The notes beneath the pieces are model-generated. The model saw only the letters and a program-made list of their open reading frames with translations. It did no database searches and had not been told where the DNA came from. 64,000 nucleotides of DNA. Source: Methylotenera sp. L2L1 (GTDB lineage: Bacteria > Pseudomonadota > Gammaproteobacteria > Burkholderiales > Methylophilaceae). Location of the stretch: assembly GCF_000744605.1 (NCBI RefSeq), contig NZ_JQMG01000001.1, positions 124,001-188,000 on the forward strand. Direction: 5' to 3'. This document shows positions 46,451 to 56,065 of the stretch, in pieces (position 1 is the stretch's first letter; each line of letters begins with the position of its first letter). A program made the translations under genes and the position numbers.

Positions 46451-48070
46451 TTAGTTTAATCTAGTTTTCCAATATTCGCTTAGCTTCGCTGTAATGGGAT
46501 AACGTCGGTCCTTACCAAAACCTTTGTCTGTGATGCGCACACCAACGGGTGATTGCCTGCGCTTATACTCATTCCGATCAATCATGGCAATCACACGATT
46601 AACATCTTCAATCGGGTAACCTAATGCCACAATGTCTGTGCGAGACAAATCGTCCTCAACATAAGCTTCAATAATGGCATCTAACACATCGTATGGCGGC
46701 AGGCTATCTTGGTCAACCTGATTAGCCCTTAACTCGGCAGATGGCGGGCGTGTGATAATGCGTTCAGGAATAACCCTTGAAAGCTGGTTGCGATACGCAC
46801 ATAGCTGATACACCAACGTTTTAGGCACGTCTTTCAGTAGTGCAAAACCACCGGCCATGTCGCCATACAAAGTACAGTAACCCACAGCCATTTCACTCTT
46901 GTTACCCGTGGTAACGACAATGCTGCCAAATTTATTTGATATTGCCATCAACAACATCCCACGGATACGTGCTTGTAGATTCTCTTCCGTCGCGTCGAAT
47001 GGCATATCCCCGAACTGTGGTGACAATGCGGTTAGATACTTGTCGTATAAAGGTTTAATTGCAATCTCGCTATATTCAATGCCAACAATTTCAGCCATCT
47101 CACGCGCATCATTCACACTGATATCAGCGGTAAACTCCGATGGCATCATCACAGCATGTACTTTATCAGCACCAATAGCATCTACCGCCAATGCTAAGGT
47201 TAAGGCAGAGTCCACGCCACCAGATAACCCAATCACGACACCAGGAAAACCATTCTTATTGACGTAATCAGCAAGCCCTAGTTTTAATGCATGATAGACA
47301 GTCGCCTCAAGTGGTAAATTTCGCGTCACTTGCCCATATATTGGCTGAGCATGATCAAAATGAACGATTTCTAACTGAGACTCAAATGCAGGTAATTCGC
47401 ACATGAGGTCGCCTTGTGCATTTAATACAAAAGAAGCACCGTCAAATACTAGCTCATCCTGCCCACCAACCATGTTGACATAGACAACGGGTAAATTATT
47501 CTCGACAGCGCGTTGCTTTAACACCTCAAACCGAGTGTTCTGCTTCTTCATGTGATACGGTGAGCCATTCATGGCAATTAACAACTCTGCGCCAGCCATT
47601 TTTGCAAGCAATGCGGGTTTTGGTTCCCACACATCCGCGCAAATCAGCACACCCACCTTAACCCCGCAGTGATTAAACACTAACGCTTCAGACCCAGATG
47701 TAAAATAGCGTTTTTCATCAAACACACCGTAATTAGGTAAAGCCTGTTTATGGTAAGTGGCAACAATACGGCCGCCCTCCAATACCGAGGCGGCATTAAA
47801 ACACAGTTCGCCTTTTTGATGCGGATGCCCAACAATCACAGTAATATCAGGCAGTTGCTTGGCTAGTGCAAGCAGTGCATCTTCACACGCCAGCAAGAAA
47901 TCTGGTCGTAATAACAAATCTTCAGGAGAGTAGCCACATAGGGAAAGCTCTGGGGTTACCACTAAGGTTGCGCCCTGCTCTTTAGCCAAGGTGGCATTGG
48001 TAACGATTTTTTTCGCATTGCCAGCCAAATCTCCGACAATACAATTGATTTGCGCGATTGCAATTTTCAT
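46451..48070 (-). CDS. nadE: Glutamine-dependent NAD+ synthetase
   Basis: A 539-residue two-domain enzyme. The N-terminal CN-hydrolase glutaminase has the Glu (TPELSLCGYS, E41), Lys (HKQALPNYGVFDEKRYF) and Cys (LICADVWEP). The C-terminal synthetase has the ATP P-loop GLSGGVDSALT and KSEMAVGYCTLYGDMAGGFALL. It makes NAD+ from deamido-NAD+, glutamine and ATP. The PII gene follows 154 bases downstream on the same strand. Confidence 0.96.
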   Translation of the reverse strand: MKIAIAQINCIVGDLAGNAKKIVTNATLAKEQGATLVVTPELSLCGYSPEDLLLRPDFLLACEDALLALAKQLPDITVIVGHPHQKGELCFNAASVLEGGRIVATYHKQALPNYGVFDEKRYFTSGSEALVFNHCGVKVGVLICADVWEPKPALLAKMAGAELLIAMNGSPYHMKKQNTRFEVLKQRAVENNLPVVYVNMVGGQDELVFDGASFVLNAQGDLMCELPAFESQLEIVHFDHAQPIYGQVTRNLPLEATVYHALKLGLADYVNKNGFPGVVIGLSGGVDSALTLALAVDAIGADKVHAVMMPSEFTADISVNDAREMAEIVGIEYSEIAIKPLYDKYLTALSPQFGDMPFDATEENLQARIRGMLLMAISNKFGSIVVTTGNKSEMAVGYCTLYGDMAGGFALLKDVPKTLVYQLCAYRNQLSRVIPERIITRPPSAELRANQVDQDSLPPYDVLDAIIEAYVEDDLSRTDIVALGYPIEDVNRVIAMIDRNEYKRRQSPVGVRITDKGFGKDRRYPITAKLSEYWKTRLN

Positions 48071-48128
48071 TGATATTTTATTGATAAATAGCTACTTTAA
48101 ATTGAGAGAAACAATATAGTTAATACGC

Positions 48129-49091
48129 TTAATAACTACCGCCGGCGTCTTTAATCAACTTGATTATTTCTGTGTGCTGCCCTTTAAGTGCATAAACTAA
48201 AGCGGTTAATCCATATTGATCTTTAGCTTTGACTTTTGCCTTATGCTCGAGCAACAACTTAACCATTTCAGCATCTCCGTTATCTACAGCAATATGTAGC
48301 AAAGGTGTGCCTTCTGAATCTAGATTATTCACATTAGCGCCAGCGTCAACCAACACGCGGACGACCTCAATTTTCTTCTTTTTCACAGCCCAAGTGAGCG
48401 CTGTCCATTTTGATGAGTCTTTTTGATTAACCTGTGCACCGCGCTTCAGTAAAAAACCCACGACTGGTGCATGTCCCTCACGCGCAGCAATCATCATTGC
48501 AGTCACCCCAAAGCTATCTTGCTTATGTAAATCAACTTTGTTATCGACCAATACTTTAACCGTTTCAACATCACCACTTTTGGCAGCATGCATCAGCACG
48601 GTCTTGCCATCATCGCTTTTAATGTTGACATCAGCGCCATGCTTTACAAGCAATGCAACTGTTTCTGCATACCCAGATGAAGCAGCAAGGCCAAATGCAC
48701 TCCAGCCAGCACCGTCTCTGGCAGAAGAGTCAGCACCTAGCTCTAATAACTTTTTAACACTCGCTACATGATTCTTTTTCGCTGCAAACATTAAAGCGGT
48801 CCAAGCATCATTATCTTTAGCGTTAATGTCTGCACCTTTGGCCACAAGCGCAGCAACCACATCAGCATTATCTTTACGAGCTGCATACATTAAAGCGCTA
48901 ATACCTTCATCATCTTTAATGTTAGGGTTAGCACCACTTGCCAACATTGCATTGACCGTTGCTACATCACCTTTAGAAGCTGCCGTGAGCAGATAAGCGA
49001 CATCCTCTGCAGCATGTGCCAGCGAAGCTGACATCAGCGCTGCTAGCAGCAAGGTAAATAAACGTATGGCCAAAGTTTGCATAGGTTTCAC
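48129..49091 (-). CDS. Secreted ankyrin-repeat protein
   Basis: A 320-residue protein with a signal peptide (MQTLAIRLFTLLLAALMSASLAHA) and about eight ankyrin repeats (typical unit: ALMYAARKDNADVVAALVAKGADINAKD), so probably periplasmic. Ankyrin repeats mediate protein contacts; no partner is evident. Start: GTG 49091 or the in-frame ATG 49082. A second secreted ankyrin protein is at 57895. Confidence 0.9.
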   Translation of the reverse strand: MKPMQTLAIRLFTLLLAALMSASLAHAAEDVAYLLTAASKGDVATVNAMLASGANPNIKDDEGISALMYAARKDNADVVAALVAKGADINAKDNDAWTALMFAAKKNHVASVKKLLELGADSSARDGAGWSAFGLAASSGYAETVALLVKHGADVNIKSDDGKTVLMHAAKSGDVETVKVLVDNKVDLHKQDSFGVTAMMIAAREGHAPVVGFLLKRGAQVNQKDSSKWTALTWAVKKKKIEVVRVLVDAGANVNNLDSEGTPLLHIAVDNGDAEMVKLLLEHKAKVKAKDQYGLTALVYALKGQHTEIIKLIKDAGGSY

Positions 49092-49110
49092 TCAGTTATC
49101 GCTCTCTAAA

Positions 49111-49992
49111 TCAAAGATTTTTCTGACGCATCGCAGCAAGAACAGCCTCACCCAAGCCCGCAGGTGAACTCGCAACGACTGCACCCGCTATTTCCAATGC
49201 ACGAATCTTATCTGACGCTTTACCGCTACCGCCAGAAATAATCGCACCCGCATGCCCCATGCGCTTACCGGCAGGTGCAGTTTGGCCTGCAATATAAGCG
49301 GCAACAGGTTTGCTCACATTACTTTTAATGAATTCAGCAGCGGCCTCTTCGTCTGAGCCACCGATTTCACCCACCATAATAATGGCTTCAGTTTCAGCAT
49401 CCGCTTCAAACATTTCTAGACACTCAATAAAGTTAAGCCCCTTGATTGGGTCGCCACCGATACCCACACAAGTGCTTTGGCCTAGATTCAATGCCGTGGT
49501 TTGATGCACCGCCTCATAGGTTAGCGTACCTGAGCGAGAGACCACGCCCACTTTTCCGCGCAAGTGAATACTACCCGGCATAATGCCGATTTTGCATTCA
49601 TCCGGTGTAATCACACCTGGGCAATTTGGTCCGATTAAACGCGTGCCATTGGCTTTCAATGCTGCCTTTACATTCAGCATATCTAAAACAGGGATACCTT
49701 CAGTAATACAGATAATCAGCTCAATGCCTGCATCGCTAGCTTCTAAGATAGAATCTGCGGCGAACGCTGGCGGCACATAAATAACACTGGCATTTGCACC
49801 TGTTGTGCGCACAGCATCACGCATGGTGTTAAATACAGGCAAGCCTAAATGCAGTTGACCGCCTTTACCCGGAGTAACACCACCCACCATTTTCGTGCCA
49901 TAAGCCAGCGCTTGTTCTGAGTGGAAAGTGCCCTGTTTACCAGTAAAACCTTGGCATAACACTTTAGTATTTTTATTGACTAAGATGCTCAT
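49111..49992 (-). CDS. sucD: Succinyl-CoA synthetase alpha subunit
   Basis: A 293-residue CoA-binding subunit: [19 protein letters not shown] near the start, [18 protein letters not shown] and the phosphorylated His region [17 protein letters not shown]. It completes the TCA step succinyl-CoA to succinate. Its ATG overlaps the sucC stop (ATGA). Confidence 0.97.
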   Translation of the reverse strand: MSILVNKNTKVLCQGFTGKQGTFHSEQALAYGTKMVGGVTPGKGGQLHLGLPVFNTMRDAVRTTGANASVIYVPPAFAADSILEASDAGIELIICITEGIPVLDMLNVKAALKANGTRLIGPNCPGVITPDECKIGIMPGSIHLRGKVGVVSRSGTLTYEAVHQTTALNLGQSTCVGIGGDPIKGLNFIECLEMFEADAETEAIIMVGEIGGSDEEAAAEFIKSNVSKPVAAYIAGQTAPAGKRMGHAGAIISGGSGKASDKIRALEIAGAVVASSPAGLGEAVLAAMRQKNL

Positions 49993-51152
49993 GCTACCAC
50001 CGCCTTTACTGCTTGCTGTGCTGCATCCGTTAGACCTTCAGCCGAAATAATATTAAGCCCGCTTGTTTGTAACATTTTTTTACCTAAATCCACATTCGTA
50101 CCTTCTAAACGCACAATCACAGGAATCTGCATACCGACTTCACGTACTGCAGTAATAATGCCTTCTGCGATGATATCGCAACGCATAATACCGCCGAAAA
50201 TATTGACTAAAATTGCTTTCACGTTGCTGTCTGCCAAAATAATTTTAAACGCTTTAGCTACGGTTTCTGCCGTTGCGCCACCACCCACGTCTAAAAAGTT
50301 GGCAGGCATGCCTCCGTGCAACTTAATCAAATCCATAGTCGCCATAGCAAGGCCAGCACCGTTCACCATGCAGCCAATATTACCGTTAAGCGCGATATAG
50401 TTTAAACCTGCATGATGCGCAACCGCTTCTTTACTGTCTTCCTGGCTCCAGTCACGTTGCTCGGCTAAGGCTTTTTGACGATACAAGGCATTGTCATCCA
50501 CGCTCATTTTGCAATCTAGTGCAAAAAGTTTGCCGTCAGTAGTCACCACTAATGGATTAATTTCCAGCAAGGCCAAATCATTATCTTTAAACAAGCGGTA
50601 TAAGCCTTTTAACAATTTAGTAAAAGCGCCTATTTGATCACCACTTAAATCAAGCTTGAAGGCTAAATTGCGCGCTTGAAAATCCACTAAACCATTCAGT
50701 GGATCGCAGACTTCTTGCAGGATTTTATCTGGGCTAGTCTGTGCAATTTCTTCAATATCCATGCCACCAGCGACAGATGCCACCACCACGATACGCTCTA
50801 AAGTTCTATCCACGAGCATAGACAAATACAGTTCACGAGCAATAGGTAATGTTTCTTCAACCAACACCTGATTCACAGGCTGACCGTCAGGTGCATTTTG
50901 ATAAGTAACTAGCGTCTTGCCTAATAACTCACTCGCGACACTTTGCGCCTCAGCAGCAGATTTCACCACTTTCACGCCACCTGCTTTACCGCGACCACCA
51001 GCGTGCACTTGCGCTTTAACTACCCAACCGTCACTAGCGATTTCGGTAGTAACGCCTACCGTTTCTTTCGCAACCGCAACAACTTGACCGCGAGGCACTG
51101 GAATACCATATTTTTGAAGTAACGTTTTAGCTTGATACTCATGCAAATTCAT
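49989..51152 (-). CDS. sucC: Succinyl-CoA synthetase beta subunit
   Basis: A 387-residue ATP-grasp subunit: [57 protein letters not shown] and [30 protein letters not shown]. It pairs with sucD, encoded overlapping downstream. No other TCA genes are adjacent. Confidence 0.97.
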   Translation of the reverse strand: MNLHEYQAKTLLQKYGIPVPRGQVVAVAKETVGVTTEIASDGWVVKAQVHAGGRGKAGGVKVVKSAAEAQSVASELLGKTLVTYQNAPDGQPVNQVLVEETLPIARELYLSMLVDRTLERIVVVASVAGGMDIEEIAQTSPDKILQEVCDPLNGLVDFQARNLAFKLDLSGDQIGAFTKLLKGLYRLFKDNDLALLEINPLVVTTDGKLFALDCKMSVDDNALYRQKALAEQRDWSQEDSKEAVAHHAGLNYIALNGNIGCMVNGAGLAMATMDLIKLHGGMPANFLDVGGGATAETVAKAFKIILADSNVKAILVNIFGGIMRCDIIAEGIITAVREVGMQIPVIVRLEGTNVDLGKKMLQTSGLNIISAEGLTDAAQQAVKAVVA

Positions 51153-51234
51153 AAAAATAGCTCTATTTAAAGGTTATGCACATTTTCTCGCAATTCAGAG
51201 AAATGCGCTAGCAAAGTAATGTAAGTTGATGCCA

Positions 51235-51263
51235 TTAATGAAGTGGATAGTCGAGTGTATAAT
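51235..51263 (+). promoter_or_regulatory. serB: Sigma-70-like promoter of serB
   Basis: A consensus -10 TATAAT (51258-51263) follows a -35-like TTAATG (51235-51240) by 17 bases. Transcription would start near 51270, ahead of ATG 51291 but after the GTG at 51243, so the shorter serB start is supported. Confidence 0.6.
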
Positions 51264-51290
51264 AAAACTTTACGTTCAGATTGTTTACTT

Positions 51291-52130
51291 ATGCGTTTAG
51301 TTGTTCAAGGCAAGGCCATTACTTTTGCACATTTAGCTCATATTCACCAACTCTGTGCCTCTAGCGTGCAATTTGTTCAAATCGCGCAACATGGCTACTA
51401 CCTAGCTAACCAATCTGAAATAAACTCTGCAGTGCAGCAGTTTTGTGCGGACCAAAAAATCGACTGCGCCTATGTAGAGAACAATCAATTTATTCAGAAT
51501 TTTGGTTTATGTGTGATGGACATGGACTCCACACTCATCAGTATTGAATGTATCGACGAAATTGCCGATATGGTCGGCTTAAAACCACAAGTGGCAGCCA
51601 TTACAGAACGTGCCATGCAAGGTGAGTTAGATTTTGCACAAAGCCTACGCGAGCGTGTGGCCTTACTGAAAGGCTTGCAAGAGTCAGACCTGATGCGTGT
51701 GCTGAACGAACGCCTGCAACTTAACCCAGGCGCGCAACAATGGATAGATACCTGTAAAGCTAACAACATCACGACGTTGTTGGTTTCTGGCGGCTTTAAC
51801 TTTTTCGCTGACCGTGTAAAAGCTATGCTCGGGCTAGATTATGCCGTGGCAAATACCTTAGAAATCATTGATGGCAAACTAACAGGTAAGATTCTAGGTG
51901 ATATTGTTGACGCACAAACTAAAGCAGATGAGTTAGTGAAACTGCGTGACCGTTTAGGCTTGAACACATCGCAAACCATTGCGATTGGTGATGGCGCGAA
52001 CGACCTAAAAATGATGTCAGTTGCCGGTGTAGGTGTTGCGTACCATGCAAAACCAGTGGTGCAAGCACAAGCAAGTTATGCGCTTAATTTCGTTGGGTTG
52101 GATGGCGTTATCAACTTATTTGCAAGCTAA
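51291..52130 (+). CDS. serB: Phosphoserine phosphatase
   Basis: A 279-residue HAD phosphatase for the last step of serine synthesis. The nucleophile motif is DMDSTLI; the conserved SGGFNFFADRVK and the ending GDGANDLKMMSVAGVGVAYHAKP are clear. An N-terminal ACT-like part precedes. The start is ATG 51291; a longer frame from 51243 overlaps the promoter. Confidence 0.95.
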   Translation: MRLVVQGKAITFAHLAHIHQLCASSVQFVQIAQHGYYLANQSEINSAVQQFCADQKIDCAYVENNQFIQNFGLCVMDMDSTLISIECIDEIADMVGLKPQVAAITERAMQGELDFAQSLRERVALLKGLQESDLMRVLNERLQLNPGAQQWIDTCKANNITTLLVSGGFNFFADRVKAMLGLDYAVANTLEIIDGKLTGKILGDIVDAQTKADELVKLRDRLGLNTSQTIAIGDGANDLKMMSVAGVGVAYHAKPVVQAQASYALNFVGLDGVINLFAS

Positions 52131-52139
52131 TTCCAATTC

Positions 52140-52221
52140 TAAATCATTCGTGTCGTTGTTGCCTTTGGCTCGCCGTGCCACAGCACTGTCTTCGCCTCGT
52201 CGCCTAGACACGAATGATTTA
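52140..52221. repeat. 82-base element with 15-base perfect inverted ends
   Basis: TAAATCATTCGTGTC (52140-52154) pairs perfectly with GACACGAATGATTTA (52207-52221). The 52-base interior is GC-richer than its surroundings. It lies between convergent serB and the DUF455 gene, so it could be a dispersed palindromic repeat or a large hairpin terminator. No second copy was seen in the window. Confidence 0.7.
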
Positions 52222-52236
52222 TAAATGGATAAGGCA

Positions 52237-53025
52237 TTACAGCAGTGCCAGCTCTGCTTCGGTAAATCCAGCTTTGCGTCTAGCCTCTAAATTGAATGGC
52301 TTGCGTAAGGTTGGCGCGCTATACCGCTGGGCCAGTTCTGCATAAGCTGAGATTGGCTCAAGCCCACGTTGAACACATAACCAATTAAACCAAGTATTGC
52401 CTATCAGCACATGCCCGATTTCATCGCGCAGGATAATATCTAAAATAGCTGCAACCTCGGTATCGCCGACTTGTGCAAATTTATTACGTAATGCAGGGCT
52501 AGCATCTAGCCCACGCGCTTCCATGGTACGTGGAACCAGTGCCATTCTTGCCAGCACATCTCCCTTAGTTCGATCCGTCATTTCCCACAAGCTGTTATGC
52601 CCATTGAAATCGCCATATTGGTAGCCTATGGTTTGCAAATGCGCATTGAGCATACCAAAATGATAAGCTTCCTCGGCCGCCACTTTTAGCCAATCAGCGT
52701 AATATTCCCTCGGCATATCAGCAAACCGCCAAATGGCATCAAGCGCTAAATTAATCGCATTAAACTCAATATGCGCCAATGCATGAATCAGCGCGGCACG
52801 CCCCTCAACCGTACGCATAGAGCGTTTACCTACGTCTAATGGTGAAACCAAAGTAGGTTTTTCAGGAAGACCTGGTATCGCTTGTGTGGAAGCCAACGCT
52901 AGTGCAGTATCAAGTTGCAATGACTCTGACTGCCACGACTGGTAAAGCGCTGACACTTTTTCAACTTTATGATTAAGGCCGCATTCTGCTAAGCAATTCA
53001 ATGCTTGTTGCCTTAACTCTTGCAT
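52237..53025 (-). CDS. DUF455 ferritin-like protein
   Basis: A 262-residue helical protein. The di-iron carboxylate ligands are visible: HALAHIEFNAINLALD, EEAYHFGML and RDEIGHVLIGN (E/ExxH patterns), as in the DUF455 family related to MiaE and ferritins. The function is unknown; a hydroxylase or oxidase is possible. It is convergent with serB. Confidence 0.85.
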   Translation of the reverse strand: MQELRQQALNCLAECGLNHKVEKVSALYQSWQSESLQLDTALALASTQAIPGLPEKPTLVSPLDVGKRSMRTVEGRAALIHALAHIEFNAINLALDAIWRFADMPREYYADWLKVAAEEAYHFGMLNAHLQTIGYQYGDFNGHNSLWEMTDRTKGDVLARMALVPRTMEARGLDASPALRNKFAQVGDTEVAAILDIILRDEIGHVLIGNTWFNWLCVQRGLEPISAYAELAQRYSAPTLRKPFNLEARRKAGFTEAELALL

Positions 53026-53148
53026 CTATTTATTCCGTTCTTCAAAACTTGTTACCTTTATGCATACGATTGATTAGAAAATTCCAATCACACATTCTTA
53101 TTTCTTTTTTAATTACGCTTAGTTACGCCATGGCGCAGGTGAATGTCC

Positions 53149-54027
53149 TCATGGATTAAGTGGAATAAAGTCCAACTCGCCAGCTTTCATGTCCGGCACT
53201 AACAGATACCGCTCATCCTTTGTGATTGCAATGTCTGCAGCAGACTGATACCCAGACTTCACCAAAGCAACATCACCCATCATATTCACACTAAACACTT
53301 TGCCGTTTTTCCAGTCACTCACATACATAATGCCACTGGAGTGATGCACAACACCATCACCACCACTGACACCCTCCGCAAGATCAGATAGCGCACCTGT
53401 TGATGTGTTTAAGCTGTACAACACGCCAGATGTAAAATCCACATAAATCAAATTGTTACCAGTATCGTCCGCAAGCAAGCCATTGGGTGCTTTAACTCGA
53501 GCATCTTGTGTGTCTTTAATTAACAGCTTAAGCTCACCACTCGGTGCAATTTTATAAATAGCACCACCTTTACCCGTATTAAATAGGTCACCGCTATCAC
53601 TCACATACAAGTTCCCTTGCAAGTCTGCCTCTAAATCATTTAAGAAACTTGGCATATTAGGAAATGCCGTGGCAGGGACAAACACACTGACCTGCCCTTT
53701 TGGTGTAATTTTAAGCACTTTGGTTTTATCTGCCACATACAGATCATCACCAATAATGGCCAAGCCTTTAGGGTCATCTAATCCACTCGCAAAAACAGCA
53801 ACGCTACCATCGTTATTCACAACAGTGATTTGGCCATCACCATCTTTACCAAACTCGTTAATTTCCGAGATAAAAATCCTGCCATCTTTCGCCTGAACTA
53901 CAGACTCTGGCGTTTTTAAGCCTGTAATTTTTTTTGATGCATACGTCATCTGCTTTGTAGTTTGGCATCCAACCACTAAGGCACCTACTATCATCAATGC
54001 ACTGAGTTTGATATATTTTTCCAACAT
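53149..54027 (-). CDS. Beta-propeller lipoprotein (SMP-30/strictosidine-synthase-like)
   Basis: A 292-residue lipoprotein: signal MLEKYIKLSALMIVGALV, lipobox VVGC, then propeller-type repeats such as PESVVQAKDGRIFISEINEFG, DPKGLAIIGDDLYVADK, LEADLQGNLYVSDSGD and VVHHSSGIMYVSDWKNG. Such proteins bind or hydrolyse small molecules; no active site is clear. ATG 54027 has AGAGGC upstream; a longer frame to 54093 is not used. It is the last gene of the 53-58 kb cluster. Confidence 0.83.
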   Translation of the reverse strand: MLEKYIKLSALMIVGALVVGCQTTKQMTYASKKITGLKTPESVVQAKDGRIFISEINEFGKDGDGQITVVNNDGSVAVFASGLDDPKGLAIIGDDLYVADKTKVLKITPKGQVSVFVPATAFPNMPSFLNDLEADLQGNLYVSDSGDLFNTGKGGAIYKIAPSGELKLLIKDTQDARVKAPNGLLADDTGNNLIYVDFTSGVLYSLNTSTGALSDLAEGVSGGDGVVHHSSGIMYVSDWKNGKVFSVNMMGDVALVKSGYQSAADIAITKDERYLLVPDMKAGELDFIPLNP

Positions 54028-54118
54028 GATTGCCTCTACTAAAAGTGTTGTTTGATTATTGAGTTTGGTGAGCGCTCGGACACCCTTGAGCAAGACCTAT
54101 AAAGTCATCGAATAAGCC

Positions 54119-54718
54119 CTAAAATGACATTGCTCTAATTTTTTTCGTCGGGAATAAGGTCACCATGCCACAAGGCGTGCTATCGGTCGAACTAGATTGA
54201 GTTTGGCTACCCATACGCGCTTGTAAAGTAGTATCAGCTTGCATTTTAGCCACCAAATCCGCAACAGCCATTGCGTAGGCTTTTTCTATAGAAGCGTCTG
54301 TCTGCATACTTAAAAAACCGTGCACTTGAGATTTACCTACATATTCACCCAGATGCTCACCTACGCCTCTATACACATCGGCAGTCACTTCCCCATAAAA
54401 CAACTGTACCTGTGGGTTATAAAACAATTTAGGTTGCAACCAAACTAAGGCTTTACCAGACTGATTGATCTCACACATGCCTACATCACCGTATGCATCA
54501 GTGAGTTTGGTCATAGCAACTTTTTCAACAATAGGGCCTTGATACAACCAATAATCATGGTATGGATGCCAAAGTTTGATTGGATTTGTATAATCCACTG
54601 GCTGAATATACATCAACAGTTTAGATGAGGACTTACTATCAACTTCCGTAGCCGCGTATGCGTTAACACTGGCACCAATTGCTAACAAGGCGATTAATTT
54701 AATTACATTTATTTTCAT
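54119..54718 (-). CDS. Secreted protein of unknown function
   Basis: I do not recognise this 199-residue protein. It has a signal peptide (MKINVIKLIALLAIGASVNAYA), is rich in aromatic residues near LWHPYHDYWLYQGP and has two cysteines (GMCEINQSGK, TPCGMVTLFP) that could form a disulfide. It starts 9 bases after the propeller dehydrogenase gene, so it is probably co-transcribed and exported to the same compartment. It could be a subunit or chaperone of that enzyme. Confidence 0.75.
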   Translation of the reverse strand: MKINVIKLIALLAIGASVNAYAATEVDSKSSSKLLMYIQPVDYTNPIKLWHPYHDYWLYQGPIVEKVAMTKLTDAYGDVGMCEINQSGKALVWLQPKLFYNPQVQLFYGEVTADVYRGVGEHLGEYVGKSQVHGFLSMQTDASIEKAYAMAVADLVAKMQADTTLQARMGSQTQSSSTDSTPCGMVTLFPTKKIRAMSF

Positions 54719-54727
54719 TCAGCTTCC

Positions 54728-55948
54728 CTACTTAATTTTATAACTAATACGATAAATAATATTGGCTTTATCATCAGACACATAAAGCGCACCATCAGCA
54801 CCTACGGCAACATCAACAGGTCTACCCCAAGCCTGCTGGTTTTGTAACCAACCCGTTACAAAATCTTCCAGCTCAACCGGTTCATTGGCCTTGAATTTTA
54901 CCCTGACTAACTGATAGCCTGCCGGCTGTTTACGGTTCCATGACCCATGTAACGCCACAATCGCATCGGCTTTATAGGCTGACGGCCAATTAGTTTTATC
55001 TAAAAAGCTAATGCCTATTGGTGTTGTATGTGCCTTAAAACTCACCGCAGGTGCTTGTGTGGTTTCACAAAACCCAGCAGATCCCTTGAAATTAGGATCT
55101 TCAACCTGCGTACCAATTGCCTTGCTACCACCCCAGCAATGCGGCCAACCATAATGCTTGCCTGCTTCAATCTTGTTTAAATGTTCTGGCGGCAACTCAT
55201 CATTCACAGCGCCGCCAAGTGTATTGCTTCGGTTATCAGCGCCATTATTAGTGGCATACATCGCAGCTGTGACAGGATGCCATGCAAACCCTTGTGAGTT
55301 ACGTAAACCACGTGCAAATATCGCAGACTGCTGATGTCGCCCTAAGGTTACTAATGCACCCGCAGGCTTCCCTTCTATTGTATATCTGAGAATTGTTGCG
55401 CGCATAGGTTCATTTTCTATGCATACATTACAACTGGATCCCACATTGATGTACAAAAAGCCATCAGGGCCTAATTTAACATTCTTGAGCGTATGTCCAC
55501 CGGTAGGCAGGTTTGCGATAAATGCTTGTGGTGTAGACCAGCGCCCTTGTGTTTGGCTGACTTTAACCACACCATCTTGATTCGCAATCAGTAATGCATC
55601 GCCGACAAAAGCAATCCCTTGTGGTGCATTTAAATCCTGAGCGACGGTAACCACCTCATCCGCAACCCCATCACGATTATCATCAGGCAACATCACAACA
55701 CGATGGCCACCAACAGCAGTCACATAAAGGTTACCTTTTGCATCAACGGCCATCATTCTAGGGCTAGATAAGTGCTCACCATTTTTGGTGTTCATGTCTG
55801 CAAACACTTCAATTTTGAAGCCTGCAGGAAGTTGAATATCAGCTAATCCATTAGCAGAAGCAGACTGCATAACGAACAGCCCCAAACCCGCTATTAGCCC
55901 TATGTGATTTTTTGATTTAGACATGAAAAGTTTCAAAACGTGATGCAT
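54728..55948 (-). CDS. Secreted PQQ-dependent sugar dehydrogenase-like propeller
   Basis: A 406-residue periplasmic six-bladed propeller of the soluble glucose/sorbosone dehydrogenase family: signal peptide to about SASANG, IQLPAGFKIEVFADM start, ARGLRNSQGFAWHPVT, NEPMRATILRYTIEGKPA, and AIVALHGSWNRKQPAGYQLVRVKF near the end. A CxxC pair (SSCNVC) lacks the His of a haem site. It may oxidise a sugar or alcohol with PQQ, but the substrate is unknown. The start is ATG 55948 with AAAGG upstream; ATG 55924 is also possible. Confidence 0.82.
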   Translation of the reverse strand: MHHVLKLFMSKSKNHIGLIAGLGLFVMQSASANGLADIQLPAGFKIEVFADMNTKNGEHLSSPRMMAVDAKGNLYVTAVGGHRVVMLPDDNRDGVADEVVTVAQDLNAPQGIAFVGDALLIANQDGVVKVSQTQGRWSTPQAFIANLPTGGHTLKNVKLGPDGFLYINVGSSCNVCIENEPMRATILRYTIEGKPAGALVTLGRHQQSAIFARGLRNSQGFAWHPVTAAMYATNNGADNRSNTLGGAVNDELPPEHLNKIEAGKHYGWPHCWGGSKAIGTQVEDPNFKGSAGFCETTQAPAVSFKAHTTPIGISFLDKTNWPSAYKADAIVALHGSWNRKQPAGYQLVRVKFKANEPVELEDFVTGWLQNQQAWGRPVDVAVGADGALYVSDDKANIIYRISYKIK

Positions 55949-56033
55949 TTTAATGGCCTTTGCCCTAACAATGCTTTATTAACAAAACCAAGATTACCAG
56001 AACCGATGATTGGCAAAATCCAAGTCAGGGACT

Positions 56034-56065
56034 ATGGCATACCTAAGTTATGCCATACCTAAGTT
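56034..56065. repeat. 16-base tandem duplication at the fccB stop
   Basis: ATGGCATACCTAAGTT is followed directly by ATGCCATACCTAAGTT, one mismatch. The second copy overlaps the fccB stop codon (56064-56066), and TGGCAT/ATGCCA can form a hairpin. It is probably a replication slippage scar or a local regulatory hairpin. Confidence 0.6.
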
